This document shows positions 33,707 to 44,714 of a DNA stretch of 64,000 nucleotides, piece by piece. Positions within the stretch are counted from its first letter, which is position 1. Each line of letters begins with the position of its first letter. Made by a program: the position numbers and the translations under genes. The notes beneath the pieces were generated by a model. That model did not search any database. It saw nothing but the letters and a program-made list of their open reading frames with translations, and was not told where the DNA came from. Source of the DNA: Candidatus Pantoea formicae (lineage in GTDB: Bacteria; Pseudomonadota; Gammaproteobacteria; Enterobacterales; Enterobacteriaceae); assembly GCF_011752625.1 (NCBI RefSeq), contig NZ_VWXD01000010.1, positions 62,001-126,000 of the forward strand, written 5' to 3'.

Positions 33707-35214
33707 CCGCGAACTGGCAACAGGCCGCCGAGGTGGCGCAGCAGATTACCCTGGGCTGGCAGCAGCCCGGCGCACCGGGTGGTGCGATAGTGCTGTTTGA
33801 TGCCCATCAGATTCATTCGACACACTGCGCCGGACTGGCCGATTTGGCGCAACAAACGCCGTTTAGCGCCGACAGCGTGGTGCGTTTTGCCTCGATTACT
33901 AAGCATCTGTTTGCCGCACTGGTCACTGGACCGGGACGCCGTTACCTGCAACTGGACGATAAGCTGGTGCAGCATCTGCCGCAGCTTACGGGCGCTAACG
34001 GCCAGATCACTGTCGGCCAGGCGCTGGATATGAGCAGTGGCCTACCTGATGTGCGCGAGACCCTGTCGCTGCTGGGATTATCGGTGTACAACGCCACCAG
34101 CGCCGCCGACCTGCTGGATTTTGTCGCACAGGAAGGCGATCTCAGCTATCCGCCGGGCAGCGAGATCTCTTACACCAACACCGGCTACCGCCTGGTGGAA
34201 GAGGCGCTGAAAGCCAAAGGTGTGCTGTTCAACGATCTGTTGCAGCAATATATCTGCGAGCCGCTGGATATCAGTTTAATCGCGCCGGAAACCTGGTTCG
34301 ATATCGTGCCGGGACTGGTGCCGGGTTACTGGCATAATGGCGCGCAGTGGCAGCTCTCCAGCGCCGGATTACACCTTTCCGCCTCGGGCAGTGTTACAGG
34401 GAGCATTAATCATCTGACGCGCTGGCTGCAAAGTCTGCTGGCGGACAGCGGACCCGGCGCAGGCGTACTGCAGCGCCTGACCGCACCGCGCAACCTCAAT
34501 GATGGGCGCACCAGCGGCTACGGGCTGGGCATCACCAGCTCCACGCTGGGCAGCCAAACGCTGTTTGGTCACGGCGGTTCGCACGCGGGTTACAAGAGCT
34601 ACTTCCTGCTGCATCCGGAGCTGAAACTGGGCGTGGCGATTGTTGCCAACCGCGAAGATGTGACGACGTCTGAAAGCGCCCTACGGGTGATGGCGGCGCT
34701 GCTAAATCGCACCCTGCCGGAGAAAGGGCATGATTTGACGCCGGGCTTATACGTGGCAGAAAACGCCGCCGACTGGCTGGAGATCAAAGGTGTCACGGCG
34801 ACCTGGCTTGGCGCGGGTGAAACGCTGTGGCGTGCCGATCCCCACGGTGATGCGGTGTCGCTCTCCAGCACCTTCCCGATCAAGCTGCGCCATGAAGGTG
34901 CAGCGATTGTCGGTGAGATTGGTCATGCACCGCGCCGTTTTGTCCCGGTGCAGGCGGACAGCGCCAGCCTTGAGCATCTGCAAGGCCGCTGGTTCGCGCA
35001 TGCCTGGCGCAGCGAAATGGTGATTGAGGGTGACCGGCTGATCATGGGCATTGGCCCAGCGGCAATTCATGCCACGTTGCAATCGCTGGGCGGCGATCGC
35101 GTGCTCGCCACTGCACAGGATGGGCCATGGGAAAAACGTTTTGTGATGGCGCGTGAAGGTGACAAGGTGCGGCTGCTGCTCAATCGCAGCCGCGTGGTGA
35201 GATTTTACAGATAG
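33703..35214 (+). CDS. Serine D-aminopeptidase (penicillin-binding-protein fold, DAP-like)
   Basis: Probable cytoplasmic D-stereospecific aminopeptidase. It has a beta-lactamase/PBP fold in the first about 350 residues: SxxK as SITK with Ser 64 and Lys 67, YxN as YTN at 157-159, and HGG at 290 replacing KTG. About 150 further residues resemble the extra beta domains of the Ochrobactrum-type D-aminopeptidase. There is no signal peptide, which argues against a cell-wall role. It is the last gene of the importer operon and overlaps dppF-like by 4 bp, so it probably trims imported peptides with N-terminal D-residues. Related serine esterases are the alternative. Confidence 0.85.
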   Translation: MTANWQQAAEVAQQITLGWQQPGAPGGAIVLFDAHQIHSTHCAGLADLAQQTPFSADSVVRFASITKHLFAALVTGPGRRYLQLDDKLVQHLPQLTGANGQITVGQALDMSSGLPDVRETLSLLGLSVYNATSAADLLDFVAQEGDLSYPPGSEISYTNTGYRLVEEALKAKGVLFNDLLQQYICEPLDISLIAPETWFDIVPGLVPGYWHNGAQWQLSSAGLHLSASGSVTGSINHLTRWLQSLLADSGPGAGVLQRLTAPRNLNDGRTSGYGLGITSSTLGSQTLFGHGGSHAGYKSYFLLHPELKLGVAIVANREDVTTSESALRVMAALLNRTLPEKGHDLTPGLYVAENAADWLEIKGVTATWLGAGETLWRADPHGDAVSLSSTFPIKLRHEGAAIVGEIGHAPRRFVPVQADSASLEHLQGRWFAHAWRSEMVIEGDRLIMGIGPAAIHATLQSLGGDRVLATAQDGPWEKRFVMAREGDKVRLLLNRSRVVRFYR

Positions 35215-35216
35215 AA

Positions 35217-35340
35217 CGCCCTAAATAATTTGAGCAGCAGCAAGGCGGCAAGCAGGTGAATCCCCAGGAGCTTACATCAGTAAGTGACTGGGGTGAGCAC
35301 GCGCAGCCAACGCAGTTGCGGCTCGAAGTATGACGGGCGC
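35217..35340. repeat. ERIC element (enterobacterial repetitive intergenic consensus)
   Basis: About 124 bp. It contains the hallmark strings GTGAATCCCCAGGAGCTTAC and AAGTAAGTGACTGGGG in slightly changed form (ACATCAGTAAGTGACTGGGG here), AAGGCGGCAAGC and GAAGTATGACGGG. The outer ends are GCCCTAAATAA and TATGACGGGC. It lies exactly between the stops of two convergent genes. Confidence 0.95.
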
Positions 35341-36176
35341 TAAGCTATGCGATGACGCAAACGGCCAATCTTCTCAATTTCCACTTCAATCACATCGCCG
35401 GGGAACATAAACAGCGGTGGCGTGCGTTTTTTTCCAACGCCGCCCGGTGACCCAGTGATGATCACATCGCCTGCTGACAGTGGGCTGAACGCCGAAATGT
35501 ATTCGATGATTTTCGCCACCGGATGCACCATGCTGGCGGTGGTGTCGTTCTGTACTTCACGCTGATTCAGCCAGGTTTTGATCGCCAACTGCTGCGGATC
35601 GGGGATCTCATCCGCCGTGGTCATCCACGGACCAAAGCCCCCGGTCTGCTGCCAGTTTTTCCCGGCGGTAAACCAGGTGAACTGCATGTCACGTACGGTG
35701 GCATCCATAAAGCAGCTGTAACCGGCAACGTGTTGCAGCGCATCGGCCGCTTTAACCTGATAGGCCGGCTTACCGATGATCACCGCCAGCTCGCCTTCGT
35801 AATCGAATTCCTGGGTGGTGGCCGGTTTCAGCAGTGGCTGCTCATGCCCTGCCAGGGAATCCGCGAAACGCACAAACAGCGTCGGCGCTTCGATAGTCTC
35901 GGCAAACTCTTTGCGCTTGTCCGCGTAGTTCATGCCAACACAGAACACTTTTCCAGGATTTTCCACTACCGGCAGGAAGCGAATAGCGCTGTACGGGTGA
36001 TCCGCAGGCAGTGAGCAAAAGGCATCCAGGTCGCTGAGCGCGCCGCGTTGTAACAAAGATTTCAGGTCCGGGCACTCCGCGCCGAGGCGCGAACCGACGT
36101 CAATCACGCCCTCTTCCCGCACGATTCCGTAACTTTTTCTTTCTTGGTCAATAAGATAAAAACTGCAGAGCTGCAT
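35340..36176 (-). CDS. Fumarylacetoacetate hydrolase (FAH) family protein
   Basis: A 278-residue FAH-superfamily enzyme. Metal-site motifs are visible: EFDYEGELAVIIGK, TVRDMQFTWFTAGKNW, GFGPWMTTADEI, and the C-terminal SPLSAGDVIITGSPGGVG. These enzymes act as hydrolases, hydratases or decarboxylases on 2-oxo acids. ATG 36176 follows GAGGCAGTC; an upstream in-frame start has none. It is the last gene of the dgcN-to-FAH run. Its role in that operon is not obvious; it may process a 2-oxo acid made from an amino acid (inference). Confidence 0.87.
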   Translation of the reverse strand: MQLCSFYLIDQERKSYGIVREEGVIDVGSRLGAECPDLKSLLQRGALSDLDAFCSLPADHPYSAIRFLPVVENPGKVFCVGMNYADKRKEFAETIEAPTLFVRFADSLAGHEQPLLKPATTQEFDYEGELAVIIGKPAYQVKAADALQHVAGYSCFMDATVRDMQFTWFTAGKNWQQTGGFGPWMTTADEIPDPQQLAIKTWLNQREVQNDTTASMVHPVAKIIEYISAFSPLSAGDVIITGSPGGVGKKRTPPLFMFPGDVIEVEIEKIGRLRHRIA

Positions 36177-36291
36177 GACTGCCTCGTTGTTATATATAAA
36201 TTGCGCGCAGGTTACCAAAAGCCAGCAGGAAATGCGGTACGACCTGCCAATAATGTGCCTAAGCGTTGATACGTGATTGCTGATCTACTCA

Positions 36292-36345
36292 TTGCCATCC
36301 ATGGCAACCCTGCGAGCATCTGTAGGGTGCGCTGTCATGCGCACC
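36292..36345. repeat. Inverted palindrome pair between M55 and FAH genes
   Basis: The left copy is TTGCCAT-CC-ATGGCAA with tail CCCTGCGAG (36293-36315); its core triplet is TGC. The right copy is TGTAGGGT-GCG-C...G-CGC-ACC (36321-36345) with a changed centre CTGTCATG. The tails face inward. Confidence 0.75.
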
Positions 36346-36349
36346 AACA

Positions 36350-37171
36350 TTACGACTGGGTGCTGGCCAGATAGGAGAACGCACTCAGCAGGCTGATCAA
36401 GGTTCCCATCTGATCGGCACGATAGCCTACGGTCACCGCATCAATGCGCGTCACACCAGGAATCAGACTGAACAAATCCGCCAAAACGGGTTTGCTGGCC
36501 TGCAACTGCATCTCATACGGCGCGGTCAAACGCGTGGTGCTGACCTGGCGCGCGCGCTGTACCGCTGCCGTGGCGGCGGCACGAATGGCTTTTTGTGCGG
36601 CCTGCGGGCTGATGGACTCAGCGCAGGTGTGGGAAATCGCACGTTTCACGCAGACGTAATCCACTGACGGATAATGTTCGCCGATCCAGCCTTGTAGCTG
36701 GTCGTCACCGCTCACCAGCCACAGCGGCGTGCCTTGTTCGGCGGCGGCGGCAGCGTAAATATCGCTTTCACCCATCACTTTGCCGTTGATGTGAATACGC
36801 CAGAACGCGCGACCATTAATGGTGTGCGCCAACACGCCCGGCTCACCCGCCGCACTGTGATAGCCGATAAAGAACAGGCCATCAAACGGCTGCTGTTCAA
36901 TGCCTTCCACCATCGATAAACCGCGCGGTTTGCCCTGAACCATGCGCGCACGGGGATCGATATTTTCCGCGCGCAGATTGGTCATTTGCGCATGGCTGTC
37001 GGCCACCACCACTTCGGTGGCTCCGCCAGCGAAAGCACCGTCGATGGCGGCGTTCACTTCCTGTTCCATCAGCCCGCGTGCCAGCTGGTGTTCCGCATGG
37101 CCGGGTGAGCACTGTTCTGGGCGCATCACGCCCGCGATACCTTCAATGTCAGCAGAGATGAATATTTTCAT
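36350..37171 (-). CDS. M55 family D-aminopeptidase (DppA-like)
   Basis: Zinc D-aminopeptidase of the B. subtilis DppA family, not to be confused with the dipeptide-binding protein of the same name. It has 273 residues. The zinc motif ADIEG gives Asp 8 and Glu 10, followed by VVADSHAQMTN, GLFFIGYHSAAGE and VLAHTI with its His, then VSGDDQLQ. The family prefers D-Ala-containing peptides and assembles as a ring decamer. The ribosome site is weak and a palindromic repeat lies upstream. It fits the D-peptide theme of the operon. Confidence 0.92.
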   Translation of the reverse strand: MKIFISADIEGIAGVMRPEQCSPGHAEHQLARGLMEQEVNAAIDGAFAGGATEVVVADSHAQMTNLRAENIDPRARMVQGKPRGLSMVEGIEQQPFDGLFFIGYHSAAGEPGVLAHTINGRAFWRIHINGKVMGESDIYAAAAAEQGTPLWLVSGDDQLQGWIGEHYPSVDYVCVKRAISHTCAESISPQAAQKAIRAAATAAVQRARQVSTTRLTAPYEMQLQASKPVLADLFSLIPGVTRIDAVTVGYRADQMGTLISLLSAFSYLASTQS

Positions 37172-37202
37172 AAGTCAGGCAAATTCCATGCGGGTTGGAA
37201 CA

Positions 37203-37228
37203 GGGTCGCCATAAATGGCGACCCTAAG
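37203..37228. repeat. Single palindrome upstream of the M55 gene
   Basis: Perfect GGGTCGCCAT-AA-ATGGCGACCC (37203-37224) followed by TAAG. The core triplet is CGC. The stretch 37229-37331 holds only degenerate traces of a second copy, so this locus has no clear partner. Confidence 0.8.
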
Positions 37229-37331
37229 GGGAACAGTGCGTCAAAGGCCGCTGTTAAGCTGACCTCAGACGCTGATGAAAGAGGTACCATAAGTGGCAAT
37301 CCTGTCATGGGCAGTAAAACCGATGGTGGCC

Positions 37332-38378
37332 CTACGGTTTGGTCAATTCATCCAGCACCTGCGTCAGTGACGGACGATGATGGCCGCGAAAACCGGTGAC
37401 CGCTTCAGCGCTTAATAGCGCATCCAGCACCGCGTGTTCAGTGGCATCAGCAGCGGCGGCAAGCAGCGGTTCCAGTGCCGCATCGTCCGGCGGGTTTGGC
37501 TGCGTTTGTGTGGAGAAGGCCACGGCAATATCGCCTGATCCATGTCCCCAATAGCTGCCTAAACGGCCTAATCCGGCACCGGCGCGTTTAGCAATACGCT
37601 TGAGCTGGCGCGCATCCAGCGGTGCATCGGTGGCCATGATAATGATGATGGAACCGGCATCGCGCTGCGGCGTCAGCTCTGGCAGCAGCGGCCCAATCAT
37701 CTCGCCGAGTCGCACACCATCCAGCGTTAACGCATTGAGTGCACCAAAGTTAGCCAGCACCAGCACGCCCAACGTGGCATTCAATGAAGGTATTAACCGC
37801 GATGCGCTGCCAATCCCGCCCTTCAAACTGAAGCAGCTCATGCCGCGCCCGGCACCGACGCTGCCACGGGCGAAATCGGCCTGTGCAGAATCGAGCGCAT
37901 CCTGTGCCATGGCTTCGGTGACGGCCAGTGCCTGAATGTCATTCAGCCAGCCATCGTTGCACTCCAGCGCCAGTGGATTCACCGTAGGCAAACTGCGACC
38001 CAGCTCCGGGTTACGGCTGATGGCGTCACGCACCAGCGTGGTAAACAGCGTGCCGACGGCCAGCGTGTTGCTGAGTAAGATCGGCGTTTGCAGCACGCCT
38101 AACTCTTCGATTTGCACCAACCCGACCGGCTTGGCAAAGCCATTAAAGACCGCCGCGCCGCACGGTAACGGATTGAGAAACAGGTTATCGCCCGGCGGGA
38201 CAATCGCCGTCACGCCGGTTTGCATCTCGCCATCGGCCAACGTGTGATGGCCGACGCGCACGCCGGGCACATCGCTAATGCGATTAGTGGCACCGCAAGC
38301 ACTGCGCGGTTGCCCGAGCTGGCGTTCAGTGCGCCAGCGTTGCAGCAGCAGATCACGCTGCAGTTGTTGAAAATCCAT
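37332..38378 (-). CDS. P1 family peptidase (DmpA-like aminopeptidase/esterase)
   Basis: Ntn-type autoprocessing aminopeptidase of the DmpA/BapA group, which handles peptides with unusual N-terminal residues (D-Ala, beta-Ala). The 348-residue precursor would cleave itself between Gly and Ser in DAGSIIIIMATDAPL, making that Ser the nucleophile. Other motifs: ISDVPGVRVGHHTL near the N-terminus, VNPLALECNDGWLND, and GSVGAGRGMSCFSLKGGIG. ATG 38378 lies 2 bp after the permease stop. There is no signal peptide, so it is cytoplasmic. It is another peptidase in the D-peptide operon. Confidence 0.91.
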   Translation of the reverse strand: MDFQQLQRDLLLQRWRTERQLGQPRSACGATNRISDVPGVRVGHHTLADGEMQTGVTAIVPPGDNLFLNPLPCGAAVFNGFAKPVGLVQIEELGVLQTPILLSNTLAVGTLFTTLVRDAISRNPELGRSLPTVNPLALECNDGWLNDIQALAVTEAMAQDALDSAQADFARGSVGAGRGMSCFSLKGGIGSASRLIPSLNATLGVLVLANFGALNALTLDGVRLGEMIGPLLPELTPQRDAGSIIIIMATDAPLDARQLKRIAKRAGAGLGRLGSYWGHGSGDIAVAFSTQTQPNPPDDAALEPLLAAAADATEHAVLDALLSAEAVTGFRGHHRPSLTQVLDELTKP

Positions 38379-38380
38379 GT

Positions 38381-39265
38381 TTAGCTCTTCAGTTTGGGAT
38401 CGAGCGTGTCGCGCAGCGCATCACCCAGCAGGTTAAACGCCAGCACAGTAAGGAAAATTGCCAGGCCGGGGAACACGCTGACGTGCCATAAACCGCCCAT
38501 CATCATGCTGCGGCTCATCGCCAGGATATTTCCCCACTCCGGCACATCCGGTTCCGGGCCCAGACCAATAAAGCTGAGGCCCGCTGCCGTTAGAATACTG
38601 GTGCCGATACGCATGGTGAAATAGACAATCACATTGGAGAGCGTGCCGGGCAGAATGTGGCGCAGCAGGATCACGCGATCGGGCGCACCGGCGCAGCGCA
38701 CCGCTTCCACATAGGCCGCCTGCTTCAGTGATAAGGTAGATGCACGCACAATGCGCGCAAATACCGGCACACTGAACACCGCGACGGCGATAATCACGTT
38801 ATTCAGCCCAGGTCCGAGAATCGCCACCACCGCAATCGCCAGCAGCATGCCGGGGAAAGCAAACAGCACGTCGGAACCACGCATGATCAGCATATCGATC
38901 CAGCGACCGTAGTAGCCCGCCAGCAAGCCGAGCAGCACGCCCACCACCATGCCCAGCGTCACGGAAAGCACGCCGACGTACAGCGAAATGCGCGCGCCAT
39001 AAATGATGCGGCTCAACAAATCGCGCCCCAATTCATCGGTGCCCATCCAGTGCGCCGCAGACGGCGGGGATGACAGCGCCATCCAGTCTGGCACCATCGG
39101 ATCAAAGGGTGCCAGCCAGGGTGCAAAAACCGCCACCAACACCAGCAGCAAAACAAAACCACCCGACACCAGCGCCAGCGGGTTGCGCATAAAGGCGTGC
39201 CAAAAATCGCGCCACGGGGAGCGAATAGTCTGTGACGATGCAGCAGACAGAGATTGTGTACTCAT
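38381..39265 (-). CDS. gsiD: GsiD-like peptide/glutathione ABC permease
   Basis: A 294-residue permease of the DppC/GsiD class. Seen: VAVFAPWLAPFDPMVPDW, HWMGTDELGRDLLSRIIYGARISLYVG, YVEAVRCAGAPDRVILLRH (EAA loop), and EPDVPEWGNILAMSR. The start is ATG 39265 in TGATG, overlapping the gsiC-like stop. It works with the next four genes upstream. The Gsi name reflects similarity; the cargo here may be D-residue peptides rather than glutathione. Confidence 0.88.
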   Translation of the reverse strand: MSTQSLSAASSQTIRSPWRDFWHAFMRNPLALVSGGFVLLLVLVAVFAPWLAPFDPMVPDWMALSSPPSAAHWMGTDELGRDLLSRIIYGARISLYVGVLSVTLGMVVGVLLGLLAGYYGRWIDMLIMRGSDVLFAFPGMLLAIAVVAILGPGLNNVIIAVAVFSVPVFARIVRASTLSLKQAAYVEAVRCAGAPDRVILLRHILPGTLSNVIVYFTMRIGTSILTAAGLSFIGLGPEPDVPEWGNILAMSRSMMMGGLWHVSVFPGLAIFLTVLAFNLLGDALRDTLDPKLKS

Positions 39266-40194
39266 CACGACTCCTGACGCAGGCGAATGGCGGGATTAAC
39301 CACGGCGTAGAGCAGATCGACCAGCAGGTTAATCACAATAAATTCAAATACGAACAGCATCACTAACGCTTGAATTACTGGCTGATCCTGCGCTTTGATC
39401 GACTCGATCAACAGCCAGCCCAAACCGGGCCAATTGAAGACGCTCTCCACCACGATCGATCCACCGAGCAGAAAACCGAACTGCAGGCCAAGCATGGTGA
39501 TCACCGGGATCAGCGCGTTACGCATCACGTGTTTCCAGGTCACCAGCCGATTACGCAGCCCTTTGGCCTTGGCGGTGCGCACATAATCTTCCTGCGCTAC
39601 TTCGAGGAAAGCGGAACGGGTGAAACGCGCCATCACCGCGGCAACGGAAGAACCCAGGGTGATGGCGGGCAGAATGATGTCGCTGGCTTTATTGAAGCCA
39701 CTCACTGAGAACAGGCCAAAGGGCATGGCGACAAACTGGATCAGCAGCAGGCCCAGCCAGAAAGTGGGCATTGAAATCCCCCCTACCGCGACACTCATCA
39801 GCGTCCAGTCCTGCCACTTTCCGCGCTTTAAGGCCGCCAGCACACCAAGAAACAGGCCGAGGATCACCGACCAGGCGAAGCCTGCCAGTGCCAGCCACAG
39901 CGTCGGCATAAAGCCCTGCTTGATGACGTCCAGCACCGGTTGTTGGGTGCGGTAAGTGACGCCGAGGTCGCCACGCAAGAGTCCGCCAATCCAGTTAACG
40001 TACTGCTGCGGCAGCGGATCGTTGAGACCGAGATGCTGACGCGCGGCTTCGACGGCTTCAATCGGTGCGTCTGGCCCGGCGTAAATACGCGCGGGATCGC
40101 CTGGTAACAGCTTGATAAAGCCGAAGACCAATAGCGAGACCACCAGCAAGACCGGGATCATCTCCAGCAGTCGGCGAATAATATATGCGAACAT
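39265..40194 (-). CDS. gsiC: GsiC-like peptide/glutathione ABC permease
   Basis: A 309-residue DppB/GsiC class permease. It opens MFAYIIRRLLEMIPVLLVVS, with FGFIKLLPGDPARIYAG, the EAA loop AQEDYVRTAKAKGLRNRLVTWKH (written here in two parts, EDYVRTAKAKGL and RNRLVTWKH), and ESVFNWPGLGWLL. ATG 40194 follows AAAGGAACTGC, where the homology starts; upstream in-frame codons belong to a repeat. It is separated from gsiB-like by 106 bp holding a palindrome pair, a break in an otherwise tight operon. Confidence 0.9.
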   Translation of the reverse strand: MFAYIIRRLLEMIPVLLVVSLLVFGFIKLLPGDPARIYAGPDAPIEAVEAARQHLGLNDPLPQQYVNWIGGLLRGDLGVTYRTQQPVLDVIKQGFMPTLWLALAGFAWSVILGLFLGVLAALKRGKWQDWTLMSVAVGGISMPTFWLGLLLIQFVAMPFGLFSVSGFNKASDIILPAITLGSSVAAVMARFTRSAFLEVAQEDYVRTAKAKGLRNRLVTWKHVMRNALIPVITMLGLQFGFLLGGSIVVESVFNWPGLGWLLIESIKAQDQPVIQALVMLFVFEFIVINLLVDLLYAVVNPAIRLRQES

Positions 40195-40218
40195 GCAGTT
40201 CCTTTTGGATGGCGACCA

Positions 40219-40286
40219 GGTGCGCATAATTGCGCACCCCAAGTCAATGTGCTGATTAGCCGCAGGGCCGTCATTTATGACGACCC
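40219..40286. repeat. Inverted palindrome pair between gsiB- and gsiC-like genes
   Basis: The left copy is GGTGCGCA-TAAT-TGCGCACC with tail CCAAG (40219-40245). The right copy starts GCAGGG and has GGC-CGT-CAT-TT-ATG-ACG-ACC (40262-40286), with one C/A mismatch in the stem. The core triplets GCG and CGT differ. Tails face inward. Confidence 0.8.
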
Positions 40287-40300
40287 ATCACGACAAGTCC

Positions 40301-41842
40301 TTACTTAAAGGCCGCCTGGGTGTAGAGGAAGTTGCCATCTGGCAGCATGGATACGCCGCTCAGGTTGCTGCGTTTGCCCACCAAGTTGTCTGGCGTACCG
40401 AGAAAGGCAACTGGCGCATCTTTCCACAGCAGTTTTTGGGCTTCGGCATAAGCTTCACCACGCTTGGCGGGATCGGCAGTGGCGAGTCCACCAGCAATCG
40501 CCTTATCCACATCCGGATTGCTGAAGTAGGAGACGTTATAGGACGTTGGTACCCAGGATTCGGTGGCATACAGCGGGCGCAGCGCCCAGTCCGCATCACC
40601 GGTCGAGGTTGACCAGCCGCCGTAATAGAGGTCGAATTCGGCTGCTTTAGGATCCTTCACGCCCCACAGCTTGGCGTTGCGCGTACCGGAATCCATTGGC
40701 GTCACCGTGGCACGAATGCCGACGGTCGATAGCTGGGCTTTCAGCACCTGCGCCGCGCGCACGCTGGCGGTGGTGTTGGTGGTCCACAGTTTCAGATCCA
40801 GACCGTTCGGATAGCCGGCGGCTTTCAACAAGGCTTTGGCTTCATCCGGGGCGTAGTGATAATTCGGTTCGCTCTGCTTCTGATAGAACTGCACCCCTTC
40901 CGGCATCGCGGACGAAGCGGGTTTACCCATGCCAGCAAACGCTACTTTTAGCCACAGATTGCGGTCGATGGCGTAGTTGATCGCCTGACGCACGCGCACA
41001 TCCGCCAATGGTTTGTGCTGGGTGTTGATCGCCATGTAATAGAGATAAATACTCGGATCGCGTTGGATCGCTAATTTGCTGTCGCTCTGCACAGTCGCGA
41101 TCAGATCCGACGGCAGCGGCCAGATCGCATCCACCTGTCCTGATTTCAATGCGGCAACGCGTGTGGCATCTTCCGGGCTTGGCGAGAAGGTCACTTTATC
41201 CACCTTCGGCCAGCCTTTCTGCCAGTAGCCATCGTACTTCACCAGTGAAACGGCTTTGCCCGGCTGCCAGTCAACAAATTTGAACGGACCGGTGCCGACC
41301 GGGTGCAGGCGCAGCTGTGCTTCTTCCGGGTACTGTTTGAGGATCGCCGGGCTCCACATTACTGCTGACGGGTGTGCCAGGGTGTTGATGAAAGCACCAA
41401 AGGATTGGTTGAGGTCGATTTTTACCTGATCCGGTGCCAGCACCGTGACTTTGGCAATCATCTTATACAGGCTGTTGCGCTTCAGGCCTTTGGTCTGATC
41501 GGCGAGGCGATCGAGGTTGGCCTTGACCGCTTCAGCATCAAACGGCGTGCCGTCCTGGAAAGTCACGCCTTTGCGCAGCGTCAGGGTAAATTCGGTGGCG
41601 TTGTCATTATTGGTATAACCGGTCGCCAGCCAGGGTTGCAGCTTCATCTGCGCATCGAACTGGAACAGGCGCTCAAAGATGCCGCTCTGCACCGAATAGC
41701 TGACGTTATCCGACGTATCGTGCGGATCCAGTCCGGTGATATCGGCATACATCGAAATGCGCAGATCCTGCGCCTGCGCGGCGGCGGCCAGCGCGAGGGT
41801 CAAGCCAAAAGCCAGTGACGAACGGCGAAAAAGTGTCTTCAT
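40301..41842 (-). CDS. gsiB: GsiB-like periplasmic peptide/glutathione-binding protein
   Basis: Periplasmic family-5 binding protein of 513 residues (E. coli GsiB 512). A Sec signal peptide MKTLFRRSSLAFGLTLALA ends after AQA near residue 24. Family markers: ISMYADITGLDPHDTSDNVSYS, VTFQDGTPFDAEAVKANLDR, PVGTGPFKFVDW and AKALLKAAGYPNGLD. TAGGAGATTTC precedes ATG 41842, 21 bp after gsiA-like. It delivers substrate to the GsiCD-like permeases. Ligand identity is uncertain given the D-glutamate genes upstream. Confidence 0.9.
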   Translation of the reverse strand: MKTLFRRSSLAFGLTLALAAAAQAQDLRISMYADITGLDPHDTSDNVSYSVQSGIFERLFQFDAQMKLQPWLATGYTNNDNATEFTLTLRKGVTFQDGTPFDAEAVKANLDRLADQTKGLKRNSLYKMIAKVTVLAPDQVKIDLNQSFGAFINTLAHPSAVMWSPAILKQYPEEAQLRLHPVGTGPFKFVDWQPGKAVSLVKYDGYWQKGWPKVDKVTFSPSPEDATRVAALKSGQVDAIWPLPSDLIATVQSDSKLAIQRDPSIYLYYMAINTQHKPLADVRVRQAINYAIDRNLWLKVAFAGMGKPASSAMPEGVQFYQKQSEPNYHYAPDEAKALLKAAGYPNGLDLKLWTTNTTASVRAAQVLKAQLSTVGIRATVTPMDSGTRNAKLWGVKDPKAAEFDLYYGGWSTSTGDADWALRPLYATESWVPTSYNVSYFSNPDVDKAIAGGLATADPAKRGEAYAEAQKLLWKDAPVAFLGTPDNLVGKRSNLSGVSMLPDGNFLYTQAAFK

Positions 41843-41863
41843 GAAATCTCCTGGTATTGAGCG

Positions 41864-43732
<1,869 letters not shown>

Positions 43733-43747
43733 CGTTGCCTCTTGCGG

Positions 43748-44713
43748 TTACAGCCAAATGTGGCCTTGAGCGTAGGAAAGGAAGGGTGAACTGTCAGCCG
43801 CCAACCAAATTGGGCCATCGAGATCGATATGTTCTGCGGCAATCGCCACCGGCAGCGCGGCTTCCATCGCTAATGAGGAGCCCAGCATGCAACCGACCAT
43901 CAGACGCATATCCAGCTTTTGCGCTTCTTCGACCATCGCTAAGGCTTCGGTCAGGCCGCCGCACTTATCCAGTTTGATGTTGATCATCTCGTAACGATTA
44001 CGCAGCTCGGCGATGTCTTCACGCGTGTGGCAACTCTCATCGGCGCACACTGGGATCGGATGGTTAAACCGTTGCAGATCCTGGTCTTGTCCGGCAGGCA
44101 GCGGCTGTTCAACCATAGCGATGTTGTACGCTTGCAGCGCGGTAAGCAGGCTTTGCAGATCGACGCCCGACCAGGCTTCATTGGCGTCAATGATCAAGGT
44201 GGCACGTGGCGCAGCCTTTCTGATGGCCGCCACCTTCTCTAAAATCTCTTCACGATTCAGTTTGATTTTCAGCAGGATGGCACCACGCGATACGGCATCA
44301 GCCGCCGCAGCTGCCATGTTTTCGATGGAGTCGAGGCTTAAGGTCTCCGCCGTGATCACCGAAGGCGGTGCAGTGCGTTCGCACTGCTGCCACAGTGTCT
44401 GCTTCGCCAGCGCGGCATCAAGGCGCCACAGCGCACAGTCCAGCGCATTACGCGCTGAACCGGCAGATAAACGGCTTTGCAGATCGATTCGGCTTAAGCC
44501 CGCTTCGACATCCTTACGCATCGCTTCCAGCTGCGCCTCGACGCTATCTGGTGTTTCATCGTAACGCGGTGTTGGCGTGCACTCGCCACGACCAATAAAG
44601 CCGTTCTGCTCCAGCGTGACGCGAATGACAGTGACGGCGGTACGCGTGCCACGCGAAATAGCGAAAGGACGCGCCAGCGGCAGCTCCAGCACTTCAATCT
44701 GCATGCGCCGCAT
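43748..44713 (-). CDS. dgcA: Enolase-superfamily epimerase, DgcA / dipeptide-epimerase type
   Basis: A 321-residue enolase-superfamily racemase. The catalytic KxK is Lys 149 and Lys 151 (LLKIKLN); metal ligands are in IIDANEAW, MVEQPLP and PVCADES; the opposite-face Lys is in MINIKLDKCGG. Relatives are L-Ala-D/L-Glu epimerases and N-acetyl-D-glutamate racemase DgcA. The DUF1611 gene immediately upstream makes DgcA the better reading. ATG 44713 comes 1 bp after that gene's stop, with AGGAG within it; a second ATG at 44704 is possible. It likely turns N-acetyl-D-Glu into the L form, or epimerises imported dipeptides. Confidence 0.82.
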   Translation of the reverse strand: MRRMQIEVLELPLARPFAISRGTRTAVTVIRVTLEQNGFIGRGECTPTPRYDETPDSVEAQLEAMRKDVEAGLSRIDLQSRLSAGSARNALDCALWRLDAALAKQTLWQQCERTAPPSVITAETLSLDSIENMAAAAADAVSRGAILLKIKLNREEILEKVAAIRKAAPRATLIIDANEAWSGVDLQSLLTALQAYNIAMVEQPLPAGQDQDLQRFNHPIPVCADESCHTREDIAELRNRYEMINIKLDKCGGLTEALAMVEEAQKLDMRLMVGCMLGSSLAMEAALPVAIAAEHIDLDGPIWLAADSSPFLSYAQGHIWL

Positions 44714-44714
44714 C

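Noticed and set aside
37229..37331. A second palindrome paired with the one at 37203
   Set aside because: Fragments such as GGTACCATAAGTGGCAATCC are too degenerate to call a family copy.
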